From Peronospora farinosa (Eukaryota > Oomycota > Peronosporomycetes > Peronosporales > Peronosporaceae): a DNA stretch of 64,000 bases. Of this stretch, positions 31,911 to 41,401 are shown piece by piece. The notes beneath the pieces were generated by a model. The model was given only the letters and a program-made list of their open reading frames with translations. It was not told the origin of the DNA and did not search any database. Location: NCBI GenBank assembly GCA_947646735.1, contig CANTFK010000420.1:31534-95533 (forward strand), in the 5' to 3' direction. The position numbers and the translations under genes are program-made. How positions within the stretch are numbered: position 1 is the stretch's first letter; the number at the start of each line of letters is the position of its first letter.

Positions 31911-32355
31911 TGTAACGGACACCTTCCAATTATAGTGACACAGTATAATCTACTTACACTGTGTCAGTGAGGCTTGCAGATAAAGCTTGTCACCCTTAAA
32001 CGACTCACTTAGAAGGAAAAAAGATAGCTGTATTTATTTTACATAATTATATAATAAAATAAATATCTTATAAATCTAATTTAGCTATGTTAAACTACAA
32101 GAATGTATGTTGCCTTCGTGCCCTCCATTCATTGTGCGCGTCCATCCCTCATTGGCCAACGCGTTGGCTGGTATCATGGCCTATATCAGTCAAAAAAAGG
32201 GAATTTCTAATTCTAAGGACATGCCATTACAACATTATTTATAAGGTAATATTATTAAATATTATTGGTTAAGATAATATTGATGAATATGATTTGCTAA
32301 GATAATTTCGCATTGGCACTTAACCAAGGTTATATTACAGGCTCACCCTGTTACA
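31911..32355 (+). mobile_element. LTR of an older gypsy-like element (family F)
   Basis: It starts TGTAACGGACACC and ends ACCCTGTTACA. The same LTR type recurs reversed at 42603-43069 and truncated at 44044-44292 (shared stretch cattcattgtgcgcgtc). It probably is the 5' LTR of the element into which family C inserted at 33057. Confidence 0.7.
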
Positions 32356-32625
32356 TCGCCCCAGCCCTCAGTCACATTAGCGACTGATTAATGTAGTGAA
32401 AATACATCTAGTAAAGGAGGCACTATTGGTCATAATCATTTTCCAGCCGACAGTCCTAACACGCATGTCCAAGTCCATGCGAGTTGTCGAGAAGGCGGCT
32501 AAGGTCAAGCTACAGGTCTTCTTGCAGCGTCCGTTAAGGCCTCTTAACCTCCAACAGCAGGCGATGATTCATCTGCTGCTAATAAATATCGTTTTGAAAC
32601 ATATGTTGCAGAATAAAGGGGCTTA

Positions 32626-32961
32626 ATGTCACGTGAAGATGTAGATCCAGAGATAGAGGTTATCTACTTTGGCGAGTCGGATGAGTCATTTTTCCTCGAA
32701 GACGCGCACTACGCGGCCTGGCTTGCCCGAAACGGCAGCCTAATCTCTAAGGGACCGAGCTAGTTGAAAAGATCAATGCGCCGCAAATATTTGGATCGTC
32801 TGATGAATCAGACAGACCACCTTTCAAGCCGAGCGTGTCACACTCGGCTCGACACGTATGTCGATTATTCTGTTGACGTCACGCAGGAGGACAAAGATCG
32901 TGGTGTATTACGTGTCGCTCCTAAGCTCAAAACCGTGGATGCTACCACACCTTCTACTTGA
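32626..32961 (+). pseudogene. Unknown acidic ORF inside the family F element, one TAG
   Basis: The 112-codon frame from the ATG at 32626 is broken by TAG at 32761-32763. It begins MSREDVDPEIEVIYFGESDE and continues AHYAAWLARNG, then a Lys/Arg part after the stop. It lies where gag would start after the 31911-32355 LTR, so an N-terminal Gag piece is possible. No domain was recognised. Confidence 0.4.
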
Positions 32962-33056
32962 TTACCCAAGCATCTCAACCGAGCAAGTATCCTTAATCCA
33001 GTCAAAATTGTTGATAAGAACCGATTGATAATGTCTGTATAGCTGTAATCTCATAC

Positions 33057-33374
33057 TGTAATGGGTCTACCTATTACATAAGTAGTTATAGGATTAATAC
33101 ATAATTACATAAGTAGGCATAGGGCAGTATCCGATTAGCGGATACTGCGCGTCATTTTATTATTGGTTTATTATTGGGGTGCCTACCCAATAATTAGCCA
33201 ATAATAAATTGACTTCCATATTGAGTGGTTCCCATGAGCTAGGGAACATATTCGCACTTACTTCGAATTAAAACTAAAACAAAAATATAACAGAGTTATA
33301 TTTACGAGTTAATTAAGAGCGCTTCCTCAACGCTATTCTAGTGTAAGACGGTAACGGGTCCTTAGCCCGTTACA
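33057..33374 (+). mobile_element. 5' LTR of family C
   Basis: It starts TGTAATGGGTCTACC and ends GCCCGTTACA. The primer site CCTGGTAGCACTTCGTAG follows at 33375. Other relatives lie at 31138-31478 and 56858-57175. Confidence 0.93.
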
Positions 33375-33400
33375 CCTGGTAGCACTTCGTAGTCCTTCCA

Positions 33401-34490
33401 ATGACCAGATTCGAGATGAACATGGGCAAGTCTTCAATGGCTCCAGCGGTCTCGCTGGAGCATTCTGATTTTCCACATCTCACCTCGGTAGAGTGGCAGG
33501 CACTACATCGCCTCGCGGCGGTGTTTGGTGACGTCGCTGCTGAGCGCAGTGAAGTCCGGTGATCAACGTGCCGCCATCCAAGACTTTATGGTGCGCGAGC
33601 TCGCCGAAGCGAATCGGCGAGTATTGACTCCCTCGCGCACTTCGCACCATGACGCTATCAAGATGGAGACGTCAGCGTACTCCGGTGATGGTCCGGATCG
33701 TCTCCCCCTCAATCGCTGGTTTCACGAGGTGGATATTGAAATAGCGTCAAGATTAATTGACGCTCCGACGGCAAAGGTCAATTTCCTGTTGTCTCGCCTT
33801 GCCGGTAAAGCCAAGGAATGGTCTCTCGGAAAGCTCGTCGTAGATGAGTCGGCGTTTCCTACGCTGGACGATATCCAGCGTGACTTACGACTGGCTTTCG
33901 AGCCTCCTCAAGATGAATCTCGCTTGCGTGCAGATTTCTTTTCACTCCGACAATCGATGCATGACTACGTGCAGAAGACACGTCATCTTGCTTTGTGCAT
34001 TACCACGAAGCCAATTGACATGGCTTCACAAGTCCATGTCTTTATTTTTGGTATGCAAGAGGGCATGACGCGTTGCTGCCTCACACGTGCTGAGCCAAAG
34101 TCCCTCGAGGAGGCATTTGCCCTCGCGCTTCGTGAGGATTACACTGTCGCGTCGTCGTACCTGCACGCAGCGTCACAACATTCCCGGACGTCTGGCCCAG
34201 AGCCAATGGAAATTGATGCAATTGAGTTCTCTCGTGGTCGCGGCAAATCATTAAGCCGCGACACTCGAAATCCTAACACGATAAAGTGTTTTCGCTGTTG
34301 TAAAACAGGCCATCGTGCGGCTGTTTGTCGTGCACCTGAGCCGGTGACTATGAACACAGCTGTCTCACGAGGAGACGCTGTGTCGTCGGCCGCCAAAAAA
34401 CGAGCGGTTCCAGTAGGCGTGGGGCGCCCTACTGGCAGAAATGGAGCCCCGAGTACTCAGGTGGCAGCTCGGGCTCCTAGACCCCAGTGA
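33401..34490 (+). pseudogene. Gag of family C, one small deletion
   Basis: The ATG at 33401 gives MTRFEMNMGKSS...[15 protein letters not shown]. An 11-bp deletion near 33527, seen by comparison with element D at 57331, shifts the frame. The rest (33525-34490) is open: the capsid-like part has [19 protein letters not shown] and [16 protein letters not shown], then P-M-E-I-D and a complete zinc knuckle [14 protein letters not shown] near 34290. The tail is basic. Confidence 0.85.
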
Positions 34491-35720
34491 TTCATACCCA
34501 CTTCAATGCCACCACCATGCGCGATGATTCGAGACTGATTATTATCAGTCTCCTCGTTGCTGGAGTGAGCGACCACTTCGAGCGTTGTTGGATTCTGGCG
34601 CTACCAACAACTTCTTTCGTGCATCTTGTTTGTCCCTTCTCCTGTCAACTATCACGGTTCGAGAAGGTACAGGTGACATTGTTGTCAAACTTGCCGATGG
34701 ACAACTAAACCGTTCCCGCGTAAAACAGTGGTTTTACCGTACACTTTCGACGGTTTCCAGAGCAACGACGAATTTTTGGTGTACGAGATGAACTATGCAT
34801 TTGATTGCATACTTGGGATACCGTGGCTGTCACGGTATCATCCGAAGATAGATTGGCTATCTCGGTCCGTCAAACGACGAAGCGGTTATGACGTCAGTGA
34901 AGTGTATACTCATTTGTTGGTCGCTTCATCCGATTGGCCTCACGTCAGGGTCGTGAAAGAACTCGCCACGACTAGTAGTCAACACAGAGAGAGCAATGGC
35001 CCTCTGTGCGCAGTATGTTCCGTTACACTGACGGAGCCACAGAACGAAGCGGTCGAACAGCGGTTCCCGCATACACAGACATCGGTCGAACAGGGGTTCC
35101 CGATGCACAACGAGGCGGTCGGAAAGCGGTTCCCGCATACACAGACATCGGTCGAACAGGGATTCCCGATTCACAACGAGGCCGTTAAACAGCGGTTCCC
35201 GCACACACAGACATCGGTCGAACAGGGGTTCCCGATTCTCAACGAGGCGGTCGAGCAGGGGCTCCCGCGTACAAGTACATCGGACGAGCAGAGGCTCCCG
35301 ATAAATATCGAGGCGGTCAAGCAGGGGCTCCCGCAAACAAGTGAAGCGGTCGAAGACGAGCTCCCACTTTTGATTGACGAGAATGGGCGGACTATGGATT
35401 CGCATGAGACCGACGTGGTGGAGACAGAGCTCCCACGTCTAGAGGGTGGTACATCATCCTCTTGTGATAGCGCCGTGCCAGTCTCGAGCAGGGGCTCGAG
35501 ACGCAAGAGAAAACACAAGAAAGGAGCACGCCGATCACCGAGACGACGAACTTCACGTCAAGATGCTGATGCATTTGATTCCGTAGTGACGGAATCCGTA
35601 TGCGCGCTTGAATATGTGGAGGGATTCCCACATCGTGGCCGCTACGTTGAGGTAGCGAGTCCACCGTGCACTGCTGCAGATATCACATCTCTGCCAGACC
35701 TTACATGGAAAGACTTCCTC
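34491..35720 (+). pseudogene. Protease and linker of family C
   Basis: The active site L-D-S-G-A-T-N-N-F-F is at about 34586. After a frame change, YAFDCILGIPWLSRYHPKIDW follows at about 34795. The long linker then carries the 66-bp repeats, an Arg/Lys-rich block near 35500 and the conserved DLTWKDFLM near 35700. Element D has lost this whole region. Confidence 0.8.
35038..35365 (+). repeat. 66-bp tandem repeats (two 33-bp halves) in the family C linker
   Basis: There are about five units, each encoding 22 residues of the type NEAVEQRFPHTQTSVEQGFP. The 33-bp halves share cggtcgaacag(c/g)ggttccc. The last units drift (aaacaagtgaagcgg). The number is a multiple of three, so the frame is kept. 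Confidence 0.9.
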
Positions 35721-36840
35721 ATGACCTCAAGGCCGGCGACATCGAGCAAGTGTGCATCGTTTCAGCCACCGAAGCAGCCAGTGAAGACGTTCTGGAGGCT
35801 CGCCCGAAGAGCGCCGAGCCTAAATCAGCGCGCGAAGAGCGCTTCGCGGCACAGTCTTGGGATGCTCTTCGTGCTTCAGGCAACCCTGTTTACAATATCG
35901 CCCGTGAGTACGCCGATATTTTCCCGGAAAAAATTTCAGCTGAGCTTCCGGCGGATCGTGGTGTGCGTCACGAGATAGATCTCGTACCAGGATCGAAATA
36001 CTGCGTGACAAGGCAGTGGCCGTTACCGCGCGACCAAGTCATCGCTATTGATGAATTTTTCGAGGGTCGCCGCAAGGCTGGCCATGTCCGCGAGAGCATC
36101 TCGCCACATTCGAGTCCGACTTTCTGTGTGAAGAAAGCCACCGGCGGTTGGCGCATTGTGCACGCCTTCAACAAGCTAAATGACGCCTCTATCCCGGCTC
36201 AAACGCCTATCCCTCGAAAAGGCATGGTATCAAATACCATGTCCGGGAGCGAGATCTACAGCGCCATATATCTGACAGATGGTTTCTATCAGATCCTCAT
36301 GAGGGAAAGTGACATTCCGTTTACTGCGGTCATCATCCCAAGCGGAACTTTTTGGGAGTGGCTAGTCATGCCACAAGGTCTCAAGAATGCTCCAGCACGT
36401 TCAATTGGATGGTGACACAAGTACTTCGTACACTTCGCGATTTTGCACTGAGCTACTTTGACGGCAATTTTGTTCACAGCCGCGCTGAGCAAAACTCAGA
36501 GCTATGGAGGTACACCTTCGACACTTAAAGCAGATGTTTTAAGTTATGCGCGAAAATAAATCGTATGCGAATTTGAAGAAATGTGTCTTCTGCGCTTTTG
36601 AGATTCCAGTACTCGGATGCTACGTCAGCAAGGAAGGTGTCCGCGCTGATCCTGAGAAGATCTCATCGATCTGTGCCTGGCCAACGCCCTGGAACCAAAG
36701 TGAATTACGTCAATGACTCGATCTGACGAATTACTTGCATAAGTATACGAAGAACTATGCTAAGCTAATTCAGCCATTATCGACTTTGCTCAAGAAAGAT
36801 GCAGTATGGATATGAACGGCAGAACATCAATCTGCCTTCG
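35721..36840 (+). pseudogene. Reverse transcriptase of family C
   Basis: Motifs RHEIDLVPGSKYCVTRQWPL, SPHSSPTFCVKK, IPAQTPIPRK and MPQGLKNAP are present. A 1-bp deletion before the Phe of the next motif (about 36399) shifts frame. The catalytic box reads Y-F-D-G at 36454-36465, so the enzyme should be dead. More stops occur at 36713 and 36815. Confidence 0.85.
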
Positions 36841-36857
36841 ACTCCGTAAAGAAGAGC

Positions 36858-37300
36858 TTGTCCGAGGCACCGGTGCTGATGTTACCTGATGACTCTAAGC
36901 CATTCCACGTCGTGTGTGAAGCGAGCAATTTCGCTATAGGATGTGCCCTCATGCAATTTAATGACGAGGGTCGAGAGCGCGTCGTGTGTTTTCAATCACG
37001 ACAGATGAAACCTGCCGAGAAAAATTATCCGGTACACGACAAGGAACGTTTGGCTATGCGTTACGCGCTAATCAAGTTTAGAGTATATTTGCTCGGCGAA
37101 AAGATGTTTTCTATCTACACAGATCACGCATCATTGCGTACCGCCGTCAAGAGTCCTCACTTGTCCCAGCGTATGGAACGTTAATTGTCATTTTTTGCCG
37201 AGTATAACTTTGTGGTGCATTACAAGCCTGGCAAGAATAATATTCTCGCTGACGCGCTTTCTCGTCGTCCTGATTACGATCCTCGGCGCGATATGGGTCA
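36858..37300 (+). pseudogene. RNase H of family C, one TAA
   Basis: Motifs FAIGCALMQFND, NYPVHDKERLAMRYALIKF, YTDHASLRTAVKSPHLSQRM and NILADALSRRPDYD are present. TAA at about 37182 replaces the Trp after the Arg that follows RM; element D keeps RWLSF here. Confidence 0.85.
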
Positions 37301-38400
37301 TCAAACGGAGTATGTTGATGACGACGAAGATATCTGTGCGTGTTGTATTGAGTTGGGTCTTAATGCGATGATTTCGGCCCCCGTGCTTTCGATCCGAACT
37401 CAGATCGCTGAATCCTACGCGAATGATTCCTTCTATGCAGGAATCATCAACTATCTCAGGGACCAGAGCAAAAAATTACTCGCGAAATTGACGAAACCAA
37501 CACGCGACAACATCAAGCGTTACGCGCTTGACGGTCCGTTGCTGACGTACACGATGAACGTCTTTGATTACCAGCGTGTCGTCATCCCTGCTGATGACGA
37601 CCTTCGAGCCCGATTGGTTCATGAGTTTCACGACAGCCCATCTGGCGTACACCTGAGTCGCGAAAAGAAGTTTGCGGCTTTTTCTCGGGTATTTTCTGGC
37701 TGCGACTGTATAAATACATCCAGAAATGGATGCGCTTCTGTGAAACCTGTCAGCGTGTGAAGCCCTCGCCATCCTCACAAGCCCCATTGCGTCCGCTTCC
37801 GATTGCTACGGAAGCCTGGCGCTCGGTCAGCATGGATTTTATCTTTGGCCTTCCACCGGATGAACAGAAACGCACGGGCGTATTGGTTCTAGTGGATCGG
37901 TTCAGCAAAATGGTGCATTTTGCTCCGGTCTCCGCGAACATTACGGCGGAGACGACAGCGAAGATCTTCATTGATCTTATCTTTAGGCATCACGGCTTGC
38001 CAGAATCTATTGTTTCGGACCGTGACCCGCGTTTCACTTCGGCTTTCTGGGCCGAATTATTCCAGCTATTAGGCACGCGGTTGCTTATGTCTACGGCGGC
38101 CCTTCCAGAGACGGATGGGCAAACGGAGCGTGTGAACAGAGTGCTCGAAGATGTCTTGCGCAGTTATGCAACATCGTTCTCATCATGGAGTTCATTTCTT
38201 CCACTTGCAGAGTTTGCAATCAACAATGCTGTCCACGCGTCAACTGGGTTGACGCCCTTTTTCGTTAACAACGCGAGGCATCTCGCGTTCCGGCGCTGCT
38301 TGCTCTCTCAGCTTCAGAACACCCTGTTTCTAAGCTTGGTGGGGGAGTATTTACGGATGGAATTGCGCCGAAACTATTGATGATTGATTACGAGGCGCAT
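37301..38400 (+). pseudogene. Integrase of family C
   Basis: The zinc domain at about 37600-37760 is frame-broken (LVHEFHDSPSG then C-E-T-C in another frame). The core at 37730-38380 is open with SMDFIFG, VSDRDPRF and DGQTERVN, and ASTGLTPFFVNNARH. It ends in a frameshift near 38330. Confidence 0.85.
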
Positions 38401-38711
38401 AAGGTTGCTGCCGATGCACCTAATACTGGTAATTTCGTGAACAACGGCATATCTACTCCTGACGCGATGCTTTCCATCGCGTCCTCCGTTGCCAATTTTG
38501 CTCCAAAGGAGAATACGTCGCCTGTAAGTTCGGCTGCAGTAACCGAATCCTACTATTACGACAAGGAATCACGCGTTTTGTGCGTGATGCATTACAAGGG
38601 GCAGTCAACAAGCAAATGGAGAATGCAGACAGAAGAGGTCGAAAGAAAATGTTGATATTTTGAGAAGGTGACAGAGTATTATTATTAACAAGTGGATTAC
38701 CGAACACCTCA

Positions 38712-39935
38712 GTGACGAATTTGGGCGCTAATAAGTTAGAGCCAAGATATATTGGTCCATTTCGGGTTGGTAAGGTGCATGGTGACGCTTACACGCTAGA
38801 CATACCTACATCTATGCGTTTGCACCCGACGTTCTACGTCAGGCGCCTCAAGGCTTACCTGCCGGCGTATCTCCCTTCGAATCTTCCCCGCTCTTCTGTT
38901 CCGGCTCGAAATCCGACATCCCTTGACGACGAAGTTGACGACGACTGGGACCAAGTCCTGCCCGAACGCGTGCAGACTCGATCTGCTGGGGCCCTCCGAA
39001 CGCAGTCGTCTCATGTTGACGTCGGCGCTCAACCAGTACCTGCTGCTCACGTCGAGTCCGCTCAGCAGCCTCAGTCGCAGCATCCGCACGATCTTGAGCT
39101 CTTTCATCCATCTCGCGAGCATCAAGTAGGGCATTCTTCGACTCCTCGGCTTCAGCGCGGAGTAGGCGCAGCTCATCATTCGACTGTACAGGCGCCCGAT
39201 TACGAGAATCGGCGCTCATCGCCAGAGGCCTTCCGTCGTGATGCTCCTCCTCCATTAGTCGATGCATCGGGTGCGCGACGCTGGATTGTCGACCGGATTG
39301 TCGATCACGAGGATCACAAGTCCCAGGCGCTGAGTAATAAGTCGGCGCCCTTGAAGAAGCGTGTCGAGAAACATTACAGGGTTCGCTGGTTGGGATTTTC
39401 CCCGGCGGACGATACATGGGAGCCATCGAGTACGCTGTCCCAAGATGTCCCGGACGTGGTCGAGGACTACGAGTCCCGTAGAAAGAAGGTGATCGCGAAC
39501 GACGCTGCCGGTTCCATCACCGATCTCGCGAGCCGTAATGCTCGCGAGCAACGAAACCACGACGACCTCCCGAGCGACTCCGAGACCGAGACCTATTACG
39601 AGGATCGGGAGCATATGGATGATACGGTTGACGACCTCAGCTACGTGAATGCCGTCGGCGATCGTAAGGACGCGCGCTCACTCGCCGTAGCTCGGACACC
39701 TGGAGCTCCGAAAGGCTTCTCTCATAACGGGAAATCCATGGACGAACATGCCTCGCGCACACACCAAGTCGTCCCATTCCTGCCGGACCGTTCGCGATCT
39801 GCCCACGTTGCACGTTGGACATCCCTCACGAATGTGGACGTAACAAAGGTGATACTCGTCACAAGTCATACGACAGATGCGCCGGCGCAGGTCGCCAATA
39901 GCGTGTCTATCACGCGTTCCCTCGCGACCGTCTAA
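38712..39935 (+). CDS. Integrase tail and chromodomain of family C, 407 open codons
   Basis: It begins with RYIGPFRVGKVHGDAYTLDI and LHPTFYVRRLKAYL. A low-complexity part (residues 70-180) is the reverse of the antisense coiled coil. The chromodomain (RRWIVDRIVDHEDH, then YRVRWLGFSPADDTWEP) is near residues 195-250. About 150 further open codons are acidic and end SITRSLATV. A preceding frameshift separates it from the integrase core. Sense and antisense overlap over more than 1 kb here. Confidence 0.75.
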   Translation: MTNLGANKLEPRYIGPFRVGKVHGDAYTLDIPTSMRLHPTFYVRRLKAYLPAYLPSNLPRSSVPARNPTSLDDEVDDDWDQVLPERVQTRSAGALRTQSSHVDVGAQPVPAAHVESAQQPQSQHPHDLELFHPSREHQVGHSSTPRLQRGVGAAHHSTVQAPDYENRRSSPEAFRRDAPPPLVDASGARRWIVDRIVDHEDHKSQALSNKSAPLKKRVEKHYRVRWLGFSPADDTWEPSSTLSQDVPDVVEDYESRRKKVIANDAAGSITDLASRNAREQRNHDDLPSDSETETYYEDREHMDDTVDDLSYVNAVGDRKDARSLAVARTPGAPKGFSHNGKSMDEHASRTHQVVPFLPDRSRSAHVARWTSLTNVDVTKVILVTSHTTDAPAQVANSVSITRSLATV

Positions 39936-40244
39936 CTAGGACGTAAAGGACGTTCCTTCACGTCGGCTCGCGTTCCAGCGCCTGATGAAGGCACATCAAG
40001 ACCTCTGCAACGCATCGTCGGTATATGCGTTGTTCGTCTCCTTGCCTCTCACTGTACGATATCGCGTGAAAAGGTCCTTCATGACCTCCAGTGGCTCGGG
40101 TTCGACAGCACCTTCAAGACCATACAAGCGCCACGGTATAAAGTCCCCATCCATGACCTGCGGCGCCTGCTCTCTACGGATTGTCGCTTGGTGTTCCCAG
40201 TTCTGGCTGTCAGAGACATTGTTTCGTGGACGCCTAGTGTCCAT
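38848..40244 (-). pseudogene. Antisense ORF region of family C (broken), coiled coil at its end
   Basis: The minus-strand ATG at 40244 lies 112 bp inside the 3' LTR, as in families A and B. The frame reads MDTRRPRNNVSDSQNWEHQA and DGDFIPWRLYGLEG, meets TGA at codon 83 and TAG at codon 103, and goes on to 39678 through a Cys/His cluster (CDEYHLCYVH, CPTC). After at least one frameshift, 39426-38848 is open: Ser/Pro-rich, then a coiled coil (DELRLLRAEAEESKNALLDA), ending DSKGDTPAGKP. The sense strand is more intact here, so coding status is weaker than in A or B. Confidence 0.45.
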
Positions 40245-40356
40245 GCTGCTCAGTTAAGTCTAACTGAGCAGGTTCGGAGTTACGCCGTTGGTCGAGAAGA
40301 AACTTTCTGCGATTCGCGCTTACGTTGAGGTAAGCGCAACTTAAAGAAGGGGGTGA

Positions 40357-40673
40357 TGTAATGGGTCTGCCTATTACATAAGTAGTTATAGGAATAATAC
40401 ATAATTACATAAGTAGGCATAGGGCAGTATCCGATTAGCGGATACTGCGCGTCATTTTATTATTGGTTTATTATTGGGGTGCCTACCCAATAATTAGCCA
40501 ATAATAATTTGACTTCCATATTGAGTGGTTCCCATGAGCTAGGGAACATATTCGCACTTTCTTCGAATTAAACTAAAACAAAAATATAACAGAGTTATAT
40601 TTACGAGTTAATTAAGAGCGCTTCCTCAACGCTATTCTAGTGTAAGACGGTAACGGGTCCTTAGCCCGTTACA
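40357..40673 (+). mobile_element. 3' LTR of family C
   Basis: 317 bp, nearly identical to 33057-33374. Followed by CATAC, the target duplication. Confidence 0.93.
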
Positions 40674-40678
40674 CATAC

Positions 40679-41400
40679 CATCGACGGCAGGCTGGTGGTC
40701 ATTAGAGCCGATATGCTCCAAACGTTTGCATAAGGCCTGAAAACGACTGGAAGGCGTCCTGTGTACTCTTAAGAGACATAAGTCTTCTCAATGAAAGCAT
40801 TTTGTTTGCCAACGCAAAAAACATCGTCAAAAATAAGCTGTAACTTGGAATCAGCCTACGCTCACTCTTGCACTGCGATGACAGCGAGTGCGAGCAGTTT
40901 GCTCCGAAGGCTGCATCACTGGCGTTAAAGCACTACCCTATGCTGTATGCTACCGTAAACATAAGCGATACAAAGCTCCCGGTGGCCGCTTTACACAACA
41001 ATACGGTAGCTAGGGATGGACACACCGACGGGTCTGGTTGTACCAAACGTTAAAAATGTTCAAGTACGTATCTCTCAACTGTCTTACCGTACGGTTTTTG
41101 AGTGGAGATCTAGTACACCAAGTCCCCCACGTTTCAGAAACATCATTGCGGTTTCTTTCATCAACCATGACTGATGTTTCGGGGCCGACTCCGCAAAAAA
41201 CTCGGTCCAGACAAACTTCTAATGAGACGGTCGCTTCACTATTACTGTAGTCGGACAGCGATGAAGATTACTATAAAGAAGCTTTATTATTTGACCGCAG
41301 CTGCTACGTTTTATCGCTATCCAGCTTAAAGCGTTTTGTGACTCGCCATGCCCATACGAATGATAATTTAATGCTCTGTAGAAGCCTATGCTGCCGCCTC
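40679..41400. other. Flank of element C, older repeat DNA
   Basis: This continues the sequence interrupted at 33056. Short frames at 40868-41053 and 41038-41250 show no domain. Probably interior of the family F element or other decayed DNA. Confidence 0.35.
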
Positions 41401-41401
41401 G

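Larger units (their letters stand above)
33057..40673 (+). mobile_element. Ty3/gypsy family C, complete (7.6 kb), target duplication CATAC
   Basis: CATAC lies at 33052-33056 and at 40674-40678. The LTRs are 318 and 317 bp and nearly identical. The order is gag, protease, tandem-repeat linker, RT, RNase H, integrase, chromodomain with a long tail, antisense frame, then the polypurine tract aaagaagggggtga. Many frameshifts make it non-autonomous although the LTRs are young. Confidence 0.95.
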
